The notes under the pieces were generated by a model. That model did no database searches. It had not been told where the DNA came from and saw only the letters and a list, made by a program, of their open reading frames with translations. Made by a program: the position numbers and the translations under genes. Shown here in pieces: positions 7,949-16,189 of a DNA stretch of 23,685 nt (position 1 is its first letter; each line of letters opens with the position of its first letter). Source of the DNA: an uncultured Bacteroidota bacterium (GTDB taxonomy: Bacteria; Bacteroidota; Bacteroidia; Chitinophagales; Chitinophagaceae); contig CALEZD010000073.1 of assembly GCA_937928385.1 (NCBI GenBank), positions 1 through 23,685 on the forward strand. The letters are read 5' to 3'.

Positions 7949-8716
7949 TTATCCCTCTACCCAACGGCGGAAGGCGGCTGCCTTTTCTTTACTGATGACA
8001 ATGTCCTCGCAGCCGGGCTGTTTCATTTTCAGGTATATCTTACCACTTTCATCGCTGTGCATAGACGCTATGTAGGGCAATGATACTATATGCTGCCTGT
8101 TGGCACGGAAGAACTGCGCCGGGTCCAGCAATTCCTCTACCTCATCTAAAGAACGATAGTCGGTGATGTATTTCTTCCCTTCATCGTTAACCAAATAAAT
8201 CACCTCCTCTTTACTGAAACAGGCTACCTCGTCAGACGGTACGAGTATGACATTGCGGCCCAGGTGCACGGCAAATCGTTCTTTGTGTTTCTTACTACCC
8301 TGGAAGTCCTTGAACAACTCACCTATTTGTTGCAGATATAACGAGTTGCCAAACTTGCTTTGCAGCAGGTGAAATTTATCCAACGCAGCTTTCAATTCAG
8401 CTTTGTCTACGGGCTTCAGCAGGTAGTCAATACTGTTTACTTTGAAAGCGCGTATGGCATACTCATTGAAAGCGGTGGTAAAGATGATGGGGCATTGAAT
8501 ATTATAATCAGTGAATACATCGAGGCTGATACCATCCGCCAGTTGTATATCCGATATGATTAAATCGGGTGTCTGCAATTCCAGCCTTTTGCGGGCTTCC
8601 TTTACACTATCTACGGGACCGGCAATAGTTGCCCCCGGCTCCAGTTGCCTGACCAGTTTCAGCAGGCTCTCCGCCACCAACGGCTCATCTTCCAATATCA
8701 ATATATTCATCTTCAA
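7949..8716 (-). CDS. LytTR-family response regulator
   Basis: 255-aa DNA-binding response regulator. Receiver domain about 3-122: acidic pocket E9/D10, phospho-acceptor D56 in LIISDIQLADG, T80 and invariant K101 in YLLKPVD. The LytTR domain covers about 146-250, with RFAVHLGRNVILVPSDEV, YRSLDEVEELL and FFRANRQHIVS matching the family pattern. It would be phosphorylated by the histidine kinase whose gene ends 4 bp upstream, then bind imperfect direct repeats at target promoters. It is the last gene of the efflux operon, so that operon is the likely target. Start chosen at 8716; M3 is equally possible. Confidence 0.92.
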   Translation of the reverse strand: MKMNILILEDEPLVAESLLKLVRQLEPGATIAGPVDSVKEARKRLELQTPDLIISDIQLADGISLDVFTDYNIQCPIIFTTAFNEYAIRAFKVNSIDYLLKPVDKAELKAALDKFHLLQSKFGNSLYLQQIGELFKDFQGSKKHKERFAVHLGRNVILVPSDEVACFSKEEVIYLVNDEGKKYITDYRSLDEVEELLDPAQFFRANRQHIVSLPYIASMHSDESGKIYLKMKQPGCEDIVISKEKAAAFRRWVEG

Positions 8717-8720
8717 TCTT

Positions 8721-9797
8721 TTATAGCAATGGCATTTTTATGGTATAACTGTCTTCTTTATCTTCTATAATGATTTCCTTATCCGTAAGGTATTGGTACA
8801 GGTGCTTTAGCTGTGCCAACCCCCTGCCATTAGATGTTTCCATTTGTTTGCGCAGTTGTTTGTTGTTTCTTACCACCAGGTAATCTTCTTCATCCGTTAT
8901 CGTTACGCGCAAAGGCTCGGATTGTTGTATCATGTTGTGTTTTATGGCATTGTCTATCAGCATTTGCAAGGTTATCATCACTATTCCCTTCTCCCGCCCT
9001 TCATCCGACATATCTATATCAATCACTAATCCGCTGCCATACCGGATATGCAACAGCTGAATATAGTGCGCTATAAATTCCAGTTCCTCATCTACATTCA
9101 CCACCTCGCTCTCTTTGTGCTGCAACACATAACGGTACACCTTGGACATGTGGCGGATGAAATCGGATGCCAGCTCCGGATTGGTATGTACCAGCCCGTC
9201 CAGCGAAGTGAGCATATTGAACAGGTAGTGCGGGTTTACCTGGTTTTTCAGATGATGATACTGCAACTCCGATTTCTCGCGCTCCAATTCCGCAGCCTGC
9301 ACTTCCAGTCTGGCTTTGTCCTGTGTGGTAGTTTGCCAGTTATCGAAAAAATGGAATGTGTAGAAGGCGAAATTGAACATGAATATCACTACCACAAACA
9401 TGAGCAGCATACTGGCCTGGAACTGGGTATTCACGAAATCGGGTATATAGTCCCGGCCGAAATACAGCCCCCCGATAACCAAAGGTGATATTACCAACAG
9501 TGTCACGAGGTTTTGCAGCGCCATCCTTTTCAACGGACCTCGCTCAAAAGGATAATATTTATTCAGCCGTTTGTTGATATACTTTATCAGGTGCCAGAAG
9601 CCCGTAAACAGCAGCACCTGGTAAGCCAGCAGCGGTAGATGCCACCAGCCCCACTCGGGCATCAGGTAGTAGCGCAATATCATAGCGAAGGTGGCGAAGA
9701 CCACTATCATCACATAAGGCGCTTTTTTCAACTGCATTTGTTGCAGTTCCCTTGCCGCTTTGTCTGTTGCCAATATGTTCCCTTTTGTTGCCTGCAC
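8721..9797 (-). CDS. LytS/YpdA-type sensor histidine kinase
   Basis: 358-aa membrane kinase of the His_kinase (PF06580) type. Four predicted membrane helices at about 27-46, 52-73, 93-114 and 127-150, with almost no periplasmic loop, suggest that it senses something in the membrane. A short coiled coil (about 157-180) leads to the phospho-acceptor His190 in NQVNPHYLFNML, the signature of this family. The ATP site shows LQMLIDNAIKHN and a glycine motif NGRGLAQLKHL. Start: GTG at 9797, 15 bp after the ATPase stop; the first ATG would be M21 at 9737. It pairs with the LytTR regulator immediately downstream. Family call is secure, signal unknown. Confidence 0.92.
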   Translation of the reverse strand: MQATKGNILATDKAARELQQMQLKKAPYVMIVVFATFAMILRYYLMPEWGWWHLPLLAYQVLLFTGFWHLIKYINKRLNKYYPFERGPLKRMALQNLVTLLVISPLVIGGLYFGRDYIPDFVNTQFQASMLLMFVVVIFMFNFAFYTFHFFDNWQTTTQDKARLEVQAAELEREKSELQYHHLKNQVNPHYLFNMLTSLDGLVHTNPELASDFIRHMSKVYRYVLQHKESEVVNVDEELEFIAHYIQLLHIRYGSGLVIDIDMSDEGREKGIVMITLQMLIDNAIKHNMIQQSEPLRVTITDEEDYLVVRNNKQLRKQMETSNGRGLAQLKHLYQYLTDKEIIIEDKEDSYTIKMPLL

Positions 9798-9811
9798 AAA
9801 ATACTAATTAA

Positions 9812-10516
9812 TTAATGGGCCGGTATAGCCCCTGCCTTTGATATGCTCAATATCCGCCCGTCTTCCATTTCCATAATACGGTCGCTGCCGGCGGCGAAGT
9901 CGGGGTCGTGGGTAACGGCAATGATCGTCTGGTGGTTCTCAGCTGCCAGCCTTTTGAATATTTCAAATACATTCATTGAGTTAGCTTTGTCCAGGTTGCC
10001 GGTTGGTTCATCGCCCATAATGATGGCGGGATCGTTGATGAGTGCACGGGCAATAGCTACGCGTTGCTGCTGGCCGCCCGACAATCGAGACGCTCCTTTC
10101 AACGCATATTCGTCCATACCTACCAGTTTCAGCTTTTCTATGGCGCGGTGCTCTATTTCTTCTTCGCTGTATTTACCCAGTTTCAAGGCGGGGAGCATCA
10201 CGTTTTTCAGGGCAGAGAATTCAGGCAACAGGAAGTGGAACTGGAATACGAACCCAAGGTGCTCGTTGCGGAAGGCGGAGAGGGCGTTTTGTTTCTGCCC
10301 GGTCAGCTTATCACCTTTGATGGTGAGCGTACCTTCATAATCCGTATCCATAGTAGAGAGGATGTACAACAAGGTGCTCTTGCCGCAGCCCGACTTGCCC
10401 ACGATAGAGAAAAACTCCCCCGTGTTCACTTCAAAGTTCAACCCCTTCAGCACTTCAAACTCCGATGGCTGGTAGAACTTCTTTCTTATATTTTCCGCTT
10501 TCAATACTACACTCAT
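9812..10516 (-). CDS. ABC transporter ATP-binding subunit (MacB/LolD-like)
   Basis: 234-aa ATPase that powers the adjacent permease. All motifs are intact: Walker A GKSGCGKS (40-47), Q-loop Q92 in FVFQFHFLLPEF, ABC signature LSGGQQQR (145-152), Walker B IIMGDEP with catalytic E170, and H-loop H203 in VTHDPD. The length and the FHFLLPEFSALKNVMLPA segment are typical of the MacB/LolD/FtsE class of stand-alone ATPases, which couple to FtsX-like permeases and act by mechanotransmission rather than by a classical substrate tunnel. It lies 11 bp after the permease stop and 14 bp before the kinase start. Confidence 0.93.
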   Translation of the reverse strand: MSVVLKAENIRKKFYQPSEFEVLKGLNFEVNTGEFFSIVGKSGCGKSTLLYILSTMDTDYEGTLTIKGDKLTGQKQNALSAFRNEHLGFVFQFHFLLPEFSALKNVMLPALKLGKYSEEEIEHRAIEKLKLVGMDEYALKGASRLSGGQQQRVAIARALINDPAIIMGDEPTGNLDKANSMNVFEIFKRLAAENHQTIIAVTHDPDFAAGSDRIMEMEDGRILSISKAGAIPAH

Positions 10517-10527
10517 AATATTCAGTT

Positions 10528-11790
10528 TTATCCCCTGATGATGGCTACGGGGTCAATTTTAGCAGCTTTGCGCGAAGGGAACCAACCCGCAAACAGCGTG
10601 GTAAGGAAGCCGAAGAACAAGCCTATTAAATAATGCGCGGGGTTGAAGTTGACAGGGAAAGTATCTATCCTGAAAAACTCGCCCGCAGGGAAGGGCGTGA
10701 TGGACAGGAGGTAGCTGAAGAAGAAACCGATGCCCAGCCCCAGCAATCCACCCGCTATACCTATCATTACCGACTGCAACATGAATATACCCGTAACATC
10801 GCTGCCCTGGAAGCCTGTTGCTTTCAGTATGGCTATATCTTTCATCTTGTTAATGATATTCATGTTCATGATATTGTAGATACCGAAGCCCGCTACTACC
10901 AGCAGGGTAAGGCATACCACAAAGGTCATGATGTTGCGTATCTGCTCGCCAGCCAGCAGCGATTGGTTGGCTTCTTCCCAATCCTCAATCTTGACACCGC
11001 TGATGCGGTTCTCCAAATCCGCACGCAGGTCAGCCGCCTTGGTTACATCGTTCATCTTCACATTCAGGTCGGTGATGTAGGAGGGGTCTTTCTGCAATAT
11101 CTTCTGCACTGTTGCCAATGTTGCATAACTCTGTGTTTGATCCATAGCGGCTATGCCGAAGGAGAATATACCTACTACCTTCAGGTTAAGGTTACCACCC
11201 TCGGGTGTTGTCACACTCACCCTGTCGCCGAGGGTTACGTTCATCTTCTCAGCCAGTCCTTTACCCATTACTATTACGTCCGATGCCTTGAGCAGTTCGT
11301 CCAGGCTGCCCATGTCCATCTTCTTATCCAGGTCAAACAGTTCCGCCTGCCGCTTGACATCTATGCCATATACATTGCCCGGTATCTTTACGGGGCCATT
11401 GTTGTAAAACACCTGCGTAGATAATTGAGGAGCCACACCCCGCACACCCGGCATAGCTTCTATGCTTTCCATCAGCGCAAGGCCGTTCTTTATCTTGCTC
11501 AATTCGTTTTTGGGGCGCTGGTGTTGCACTACGTACCAATTTGTTCCCTTTTGTTCCCTGTTCAGCGCAATTATTTTTTTGTCCTCAATTTCCAGGGGCT
11601 TATATATATGTATATGGGGCGTATTGTCCATAGCCATGTCTTCGGTAAACTGGTTCACCCCGGTCATGAAACTGATCATGATGATGAACATGGAAATACC
11701 GAAGGTTACCCCCAGCATAGCCACTATACTCTGCTTCTTTTTAGTGAGCAGGTGCGTAGCGGCAATATTAAAAGCCAGTTTCCAGTTCAT
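10528..11790 (-). CDS. FtsX/MacB-like ABC permease subunit
   Basis: 420-aa inner-membrane protein with the FtsX/MacB layout: one N-terminal membrane helix (about 19-45), a large periplasmic domain (about 46-285, MacB periplasmic-core type), then three C-terminal helices (IMTFVVCLTLLVVAGFGIYN, VMIGIAGGLLGLGIGFFFSY, LIGLFFGFLTTLFAGWF). The cytoplasmic end PSRKAAKIDPVAIIRG is the usual end of this family. The ATG overlaps the adaptor stop (TAATG), which points to translational coupling. With the split-off ATPase downstream, the pair equals one MacB. Substrate unknown; lipoproteins, peptides, macrolides or siderophores are known for relatives. Confidence 0.9.
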   Translation of the reverse strand: MNWKLAFNIAATHLLTKKKQSIVAMLGVTFGISMFIIMISFMTGVNQFTEDMAMDNTPHIHIYKPLEIEDKKIIALNREQKGTNWYVVQHQRPKNELSKIKNGLALMESIEAMPGVRGVAPQLSTQVFYNNGPVKIPGNVYGIDVKRQAELFDLDKKMDMGSLDELLKASDVIVMGKGLAEKMNVTLGDRVSVTTPEGGNLNLKVVGIFSFGIAAMDQTQSYATLATVQKILQKDPSYITDLNVKMNDVTKAADLRADLENRISGVKIEDWEEANQSLLAGEQIRNIMTFVVCLTLLVVAGFGIYNIMNMNIINKMKDIAILKATGFQGSDVTGIFMLQSVMIGIAGGLLGLGIGFFFSYLLSITPFPAGEFFRIDTFPVNFNPAHYLIGLFFGFLTTLFAGWFPSRKAAKIDPVAIIRG

Positions 11791-12896
11791 TATTTCAATA
11801 TTATAGTTGATGATTTATCCAGTCCGCCTTTTATCTCCACCCATTGGTCGTCAGCCATGCCGGTTTGCACGGGCACTTTTATTTCTTCTTTGTCTTTCTT
11901 TATCCATACGCTGTCGCCTTTCAGCAGGGCACTGCGTGGAATGACCATTACTTCCTTGTTTTCGGAGAGTACGATATTGGCTTCGAGGTTGAGGCCGTAA
12001 ACACCTACCGGCAGTGTATCCTCAAACACGGCATCTACCCTGAAAGATTGCTCCACCTTGTTGAGTACGGGGTATACTTTTTTGATATGCGCCTTGAATA
12101 CCTTGTCTTCGTACGCATCCATAGTGATGAGCACCTGCTGGCCTTCGTACACTTTGTCCAGGTCGTCTTCATCCACCGACAGTTTGGCTATCATATCGCC
12201 TGCACCTATGAGCGCCAGCGGTTGATTGGGATTTACCAAATCGCCCTGCTCTTTGTAGATATCGTACACAATACCGTCTATAAAACTCTTCATTTGCCCA
12301 ACGTTCTGTTGTGCGCGTGTTAGCTGCAACTGATTTTGCGCCTGCTGCAACTGCAGCCTTCCGCTCAACTTTTGTTGCTCATACTGGCGCTGTATGTTCT
12401 GATAGTCCTTCAGCGAGCTCTGGTATTGCAGATAGTATTTTTCGTAGGCGCTTTTGGATATGGCATCTTCCTCCAGCAGTTTTTCATAGCGTTTGTATTG
12501 CAGTTCGTCCTGCTCTTTTTTGATGCGCGCCACTTCCATACGGCCTTCCAGTTCTTTAAACACAGGGGCATTTTCATTGACTGTAGCCTGAGTGTATTCT
12601 ACCACGGCACCCGCACCCTGCTCCTGCACTTCGCGCACTTCGTTGCTGATGGAGAAGAGCAACTGCCCTTTCTTTACCAGGTCGCCTTCTTTTACATACA
12701 CCTCCTGCAGGTAACCATCTACCGTAGGCACTACTTTGTATTCCTGCTCGGGCAATAAAGTGCCTGATGCATATACCGCAGAAGTGAGTTTTTTAAACTG
12801 CGGCTGCACGGTATTTTCTTTGCTGCCACAACCTACGCCCGCTATTATGAGTGTTGCCGCTACCGCTGAAGCTATTATGATAACTTTCTTGTTCAT
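11790..12896 (-). CDS. HlyD/MacA-type periplasmic adaptor subunit
   Basis: 368-aa membrane-fusion protein bridging the permease and the TolC-like channel. An N-terminal hydrophobic segment (about 3-22) ends IAGVGC-GSKE, a somewhat atypical lipobox, so it may be lipid-anchored. The barrel-sandwich half motif VDGYLQEVYVKEGDLVKKGQ (about 49-68) and its partner MKSFIDGIVYDIYKEQGDLV flank a long Gln/Glu/Lys-rich alpha-helical hairpin (about 90-210). A beta-barrel domain follows (IAKLSVDEDDLDKVYEGQQV) and a C-terminal domain ends in GGLDKSSTIILK. The stop overlaps the permease start, and the gene begins 6 bp after the TolC-like gene. Confidence 0.91.
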   Translation of the reverse strand: MNKKVIIIASAVAATLIIAGVGCGSKENTVQPQFKKLTSAVYASGTLLPEQEYKVVPTVDGYLQEVYVKEGDLVKKGQLLFSISNEVREVQEQGAGAVVEYTQATVNENAPVFKELEGRMEVARIKKEQDELQYKRYEKLLEEDAISKSAYEKYYLQYQSSLKDYQNIQRQYEQQKLSGRLQLQQAQNQLQLTRAQQNVGQMKSFIDGIVYDIYKEQGDLVNPNQPLALIGAGDMIAKLSVDEDDLDKVYEGQQVLITMDAYEDKVFKAHIKKVYPVLNKVEQSFRVDAVFEDTLPVGVYGLNLEANIVLSENKEVMVIPRSALLKGDSVWIKKDKEEIKVPVQTGMADDQWVEIKGGLDKSSTIILK

Positions 12897-12901
12897 CTGT
12901 A

Positions 12902-14191
12902 TTAAAAATTTTGTGTGCTTAACAGGTGATATAATATACCGTCGGCCAGGTTTTGGATGTATTCCATCCGGGCGCGGTTGTAATCCATAAATATGTTGTT
13001 GAACTGGTCGAACTCCATAACACCCTCTTTGGTGTTGAGCTCTGCTATGCGCAGGTTTTCTTTAGCCGTAGCCAGTTTGTCCTGCAATACCTTGTGCTTG
13101 CTGTAGGCTGCGTGGTATTGCGACAGCCAGTCCTGCTGCTGTTGTTTCAGGGCTGCTTCTGTACGTTCCTGTTCCAGCCTGGCCTGCTCCAGTTGCAGCT
13201 TGTTTTTGTGTTTGGCGGCGCGGTAGTAGTTACCCTGGAAGAGCGGTACGTTCAGCCGCAGCCCTACATTGGCTACATTGAAATCAATATTCTTAAAGCC
13301 GGGTTCGAAGTTGGTTTGCATATTGTAGGTGTAGCGGCTGGTGAGCATCAGCTCGGGCAGGCCGCCGGTGCGTCCCTGCCGCAGAGACAGTTCCGCCGTG
13401 CGTACTTTCCATTCGGCCTCCTTCCATGCCGGGCGATTAGCTACCGATGCCCCATCGTACAGCAGCGGCCATGCAAAGTCGTCCAGTTGCTCTTTGAGTA
13501 TTACCGTGTCCACCGCCAGCAGCGACTCCAGGTTGTTGATGCTTTTCTGCAAAGCCTGTGTGTAACCTATGCGGGATGTCTTTACATCCAGCGAGAGGTT
13601 TTTGCTGCGGTTGTAGTCGGCGGGTTCTACTACGCCCTGCTCATTACGTGCTGCCATGATGCGCAGCATTTCGTCGGCGGTGGATTCGTTTTCCACGTTC
13701 AACTCCAGCACTTCGCCGTTTACCAATGCCTGGTAATAGGCCTGTATCAATTGCAGGTGCAGGTTTTCCAGGGCCGATTTGCTGCTCCATTCACTCTGCT
13801 CATATTGCGCCTTCGCTTTTGCCAGTTTGGCCCAGTTTTCCAGGTTCACCACGGGAACTGTCAGTTCTGCCCCGGTAGTAAATACATAGGGCAGGCCGAA
13901 CTGCGCCTTGAGGTAAGTGCCCGGCGCGCCGCCCAGCGCCTCGGCGGGGATGAGTTGCGTAGCCAGAATGGGATAATAATCGCCGGTAGCAAAGGCATTG
14001 ACGCGGGGGTACAGCACCGATGCCTGCGTTTGCTTGTCCTGCCGGGCTAATTGAGGTTGCAGCAAAGCCTGGCGGGCGGCGGGACTGTTTTTATCAGCAT
14101 AGTCCAGCAGCTCGTCCAGGCTGTTGATGGCGGGCTGCGCCTGCGCCACCTGTGTTATCACTATTAGTATCAATACATATAAAAACCGCAT
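12902..14191 (-). CDS. TolC-family outer membrane efflux protein
   Basis: 429-aa outer membrane channel component. Signal peptide about 1-18, with cleavage after AQA (MRFLYVLILIVITQVAQA). The mature part has the internally duplicated TolC pattern of long Gln/Leu/Ala-rich helices (for example LARQDKQTQASVLYPRVNAF and its second-half partner LRQGRTGGLPELMLTSRYTY), with beta segments such as NVGLRLNVPLFQGNYY. Length is within the normal TolC family range. First gene of the six-gene operon; a weak promoter candidate lies about 100-130 bp upstream. It provides the exit duct for the MacAB-like pump encoded downstream. Confidence 0.92.
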   Translation of the reverse strand: MRFLYVLILIVITQVAQAQPAINSLDELLDYADKNSPAARQALLQPQLARQDKQTQASVLYPRVNAFATGDYYPILATQLIPAEALGGAPGTYLKAQFGLPYVFTTGAELTVPVVNLENWAKLAKAKAQYEQSEWSSKSALENLHLQLIQAYYQALVNGEVLELNVENESTADEMLRIMAARNEQGVVEPADYNRSKNLSLDVKTSRIGYTQALQKSINNLESLLAVDTVILKEQLDDFAWPLLYDGASVANRPAWKEAEWKVRTAELSLRQGRTGGLPELMLTSRYTYNMQTNFEPGFKNIDFNVANVGLRLNVPLFQGNYYRAAKHKNKLQLEQARLEQERTEAALKQQQQDWLSQYHAAYSKHKVLQDKLATAKENLRIAELNTKEGVMEFDQFNNIFMDYNRARMEYIQNLADGILYHLLSTQNF

Positions 14192-14292
14192 TGCGCTATT
14201 TTTTATACAAAGAGAGCATAAATGCCAAGTTTGTACAAATGATAGTCAGCGAAGCGGAAAAAATGAGCAGGGAAGCGGGGAAAAGGTAATAA

Positions 14293-14320
14293 CAAATTTA
14301 TATCTATAATTAGTACAAAA
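14293..14320 (-). promoter_or_regulatory. Weak promoter candidate for the efflux operon
   Basis: The minus strand carries TAAATTTG (14300-14293), which fits the TAnnTTTG -7 consensus, with TTTTG (14320-14316) upstream at a spacing of only 15 nt, shorter than the usual 19-21. It would give a leader of about 95 nt before the TolC-like start at 14191. The region is AT-rich, so a chance match is possible. Confidence 0.3.
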
Positions 14321-14334
14321 TTTCCCATAGATTG

Positions 14335-14342
14335 TACATTTG
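14335..14342 (+). promoter_or_regulatory. Weak -7 promoter element for the methyltransferase gene
   Basis: TACATTTG matches TAnnTTTG, 80 bp before the methyltransferase ATG. No convincing TTTG box is seen at the -33 position. If real, transcription starts near 14349 and the octamer repeats at 14359-14409 lie in the leader. Confidence 0.28.
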
Positions 14343-14358
14343 CAATCAACTTCAATAC

Positions 14359-14409
14359 TAGTAATCATCATTAAGTAATCAACCTTTCTTTAATTAGTCG
14401 TGATTACTA
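14359..14409. repeat. AGTAATCA octamer cluster: two direct copies and one inverted
   Basis: TAGTAATCA (14359-14367), AGTAATCA (14374-14381, offset 14 bp from the first octamer copy) and the inverted TGATTACTA (14401-14409). The outer pair forms a 9-bp inverted repeat, and a related GCAATCAAC lies at 14342-14350. The cluster fills the gap just before the methyltransferase ATG and could be an operator array or a recombination-related site. The AT-rich background lowers its significance. Confidence 0.4.
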
Positions 14410-14422
14410 ATAACAAATCAAA

Positions 14423-15487
14423 ATGCAGGACACCAACGACATAGTCTCAAAGAATAGAGAAAAGATATACGAAAAACTTAATTATCAACCCCAACCTGAA
14501 AACTACAATTCTAATATTCCTTGGGTTGTACAACAACAAATATCAGCCACAAACGGAATCCACTATATTGATCGTATTGGCAAAATTAAAGACTATCCAA
14601 TATATGAACTACCTGTACCATCCACATCAGGAGATGATTTATTTCTTGATATTGGTTGTGGATGGGGAAGATGGCTAGTTGCTGGAAGTAATAAAGGATA
14701 TATTCCAATAGGTATTGATCTTCGATTAGAATTCTGTGAAACAGCTAGAAAAGTATTAGCAGACTTAGGGAAAAGCGGCTATACTGTTGTAGCTGATTTA
14801 GAAAACATTCCTTTACAGGATAATCTTTTCAAACTTGTTTGGTCGTTCAGTGTAATACAACACACGCATTACAAAAGGTTGACTAATTGCTTACAGCATA
14901 TTAATAGAGTTCTAACTTCCGAAGGCTCTACCAAGCTTGAATTCCCAAATAAGAAAGGAATAAGAAACAGACTCTCTAATGTTCAGTATAGTGAATCCAG
15001 AAAAGACGACTACAATAGTTGGTGTGTAAGATATTATACACCGGATGAATACAGAGATATTTTCAACACATACCTTGACAACTTTTCTTATACAAACCAT
15101 AGTTTCTTGGGTATTGGCGTATTAAAAGAAGACCTGAAATATGTTTCCTTTAAAAACAAATTAATGTGTTCAGCTTCTTTATTGGGATCTGCCCTCACGC
15201 ATGTCATACCAGGTTTACAGAAGTATTCAGATAGCATATATGTCAGTTCGACCAAGAAAGATAGGAACGTCTCAATTAATAGTGTGGTTCAAAATTTCAT
15301 CAAACTTCATAAAGCTGACCCCAATAACAATTTAAACATACTCACTTTACTACGTTGCCCGATTCATGGAAGCGAAATTGAGTTAAGCAGTGATGGCAAA
15401 AAGGCAATATCTAAAGGCAACGGAATATATTATCCAATAGAAAATAGTATTCCAATAATGATAAGTTCAGAAGCTCGATCATTATAG
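14423..15487 (+). CDS. Class I SAM methyltransferase with C-terminal Trm112-like domain
   Basis: 354-aa protein. The SAM-binding motif is LFLDIGCGWGR (73-83) with acidic D99 in IPIGIDLR; VVADLENIPLQDNLFKLVWS and SFSVIQHT follow as motifs II-IV of a Methyltransf_11-like core (about 65-185). The last 50 residues (LLRCPIHGSEIEL at 309-321, then GIYYPIENSIPIMISSEARSL at 334-354) match the Trm112/YcaR pattern of a Cys-Pro start and a YPI-x-x-x-IP-x-[ML] end with the EAR-x-L tail. Only one of the usual zinc cysteines (C312) remains. In three sampled 60-base lines GC is 35-38 %, against about 50 % in a sampled line of the efflux operon, which suggests recent transfer. The stop lies 4 bp from the stop of the phage-like lipoprotein gene. 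The methylated substrate is unknown; relatives act on lipids, sugars or small molecules. Confidence 0.78.
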   Translation: MQDTNDIVSKNREKIYEKLNYQPQPENYNSNIPWVVQQQISATNGIHYIDRIGKIKDYPIYELPVPSTSGDDLFLDIGCGWGRWLVAGSNKGYIPIGIDLRLEFCETARKVLADLGKSGYTVVADLENIPLQDNLFKLVWSFSVIQHTHYKRLTNCLQHINRVLTSEGSTKLEFPNKKGIRNRLSNVQYSESRKDDYNSWCVRYYTPDEYRDIFNTYLDNFSYTNHSFLGIGVLKEDLKYVSFKNKLMCSASLLGSALTHVIPGLQKYSDSIYVSSTKKDRNVSINSVVQNFIKLHKADPNNNLNILTLLRCPIHGSEIELSSDGKKAISKGNGIYYPIENSIPIMISSEARSL

Positions 15488-15491
15488 AAGG

Positions 15492-15971
15492 TCACGGAAA
15501 ATCTATTCGCCAGGCTCTTAATACCCATCTTAATAATGTGTAAGAAACAAATATTATCGCAATCCAAAATAAAATCGTCTTTTCCTTAGTCAATACTGCG
15601 TTTGTCTCATTGCAATCTGTAATGTTCATAGTCAACTTTTCAATCGCTGCACGATTAACCACCTGTTTCTCCCTGTATAGGAATATGGTATCGGTAACAC
15701 GCAGAGGGGGGCAGGGAATTTTGAGTTTCCCTACCCTTTTATCGGCTACTGTGTCGCAGTCGGCATATACATATACCAGTTCGGACACGGCACCGGGCCT
15801 ATATACAATGCTGTCACGTGTGTATTCAAGCGGCGGATAGAGGCCGGCACAAGCTTCAGCCGTTGCAGCCGGGTGCACCGCGTGTAGTTTCAATATTTTC
15901 TTTACCGCAGCCCGTTCTGTTTGACATGAGGCGAGCAGTATGGCCGTTATAATGAATATGCTGTATTTCAT
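15492..15971 (-). CDS. Candidate unimolecular spanin (lipoprotein with C-terminal membrane helix)
   Basis: 159-aa protein with two membrane anchors. The N-terminal lipoprotein signal MKYSIFIITAILLASC-QTE has its lipidated Cys at 16, with no Asp at +2, so outer-membrane sorting is expected. A C-terminal helix FWIAIIFVSYTLLRWVL lies about 12 residues from the end, with a basic tail RAWR. This double-anchor layout, with about 115 periplasmic residues between, is that of u-spanins such as T1 gp11 (about 131 aa), which fuse inner and outer membranes in the last step of lysis. Four cysteines in the middle may form disulfides. Its ATG overlaps the preceding stop by 4 bp (ATGA). It is the last gene of the phage-like run, where spanins usually sit. 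An ordinary double-anchored lipoprotein cannot be excluded. Confidence 0.6.
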   Translation of the reverse strand: MKYSIFIITAILLASCQTERAAVKKILKLHAVHPAATAEACAGLYPPLEYTRDSIVYRPGAVSELVYVYADCDTVADKRVGKLKIPCPPLRVTDTIFLYREKQVVNRAAIEKLTMNITDCNETNAVLTKEKTILFWIAIIFVSYTLLRWVLRAWRIDFP

Positions 15972-16189
15972 GGTGTGTTTATTTTTTCAACTATTATTTC
16001 TAATCTTTCCATCCTGGTTTGCAGCAGCTTTATTTCCAGTTTCTGCAGCGCCAGCTCTGTACGGAAACCATAATATACGCTGAGCACTGTGGATACGCTG
16101 ACGGCGGTACAGACAATGAGCGCCCAAATAGCCCGCAGGTTGATCCCTTTCAACTGGCGGTCGATGATATTAATTTCCTGTTGTGTCAT
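15968..16189 (-). CDS. Small one-helix membrane protein with C-terminal coiled coil
   Basis: 73-aa protein starting MTQQEINIIDRQ. The frame is open to a TTG at 16213, but the ATG at 16189 is preferred. It has an N-terminal cytoplasmic-type segment, one membrane helix (about 20-40, AIWALIVCTAVSVSTVLSVY) and a Leu/Glu/Arg heptad stretch (LQKLEIKLLQTRMERLEIIV). N-in/C-out topology with a periplasmic coiled coil resembles an i-spanin, or a small holin partner. It begins inside the last 20 bp of the holin-like gene and overlaps the spanin-like gene by 4 bp, so the three are coupled. No family recognised. Confidence 0.6.
   Translation of the reverse strand: MTQQEINIIDRQLKGINLRAIWALIVCTAVSVSTVLSVYYGFRTELALQKLEIKLLQTRMERLEIIVEKINTP

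Noticed and set aside
10633..11424. Plus-strand frame of 263 codons opposite the permease
   Set aside because: Shadow of the FtsX/MacB-like permease; composition rich in His/Tyr/Gln typical of antisense reading.
12953..14050. Long plus-strand frame of 365 codons opposite the TolC-like gene
   Set aside because: It is the antisense of a clear TolC-family gene and has no recognisable motif.
14192..14422. Searched for a tRNA or attachment core at the possible left border of the element
   Set aside because: No cloverleaf-compatible sequence, and no second copy of a core repeat within the window.
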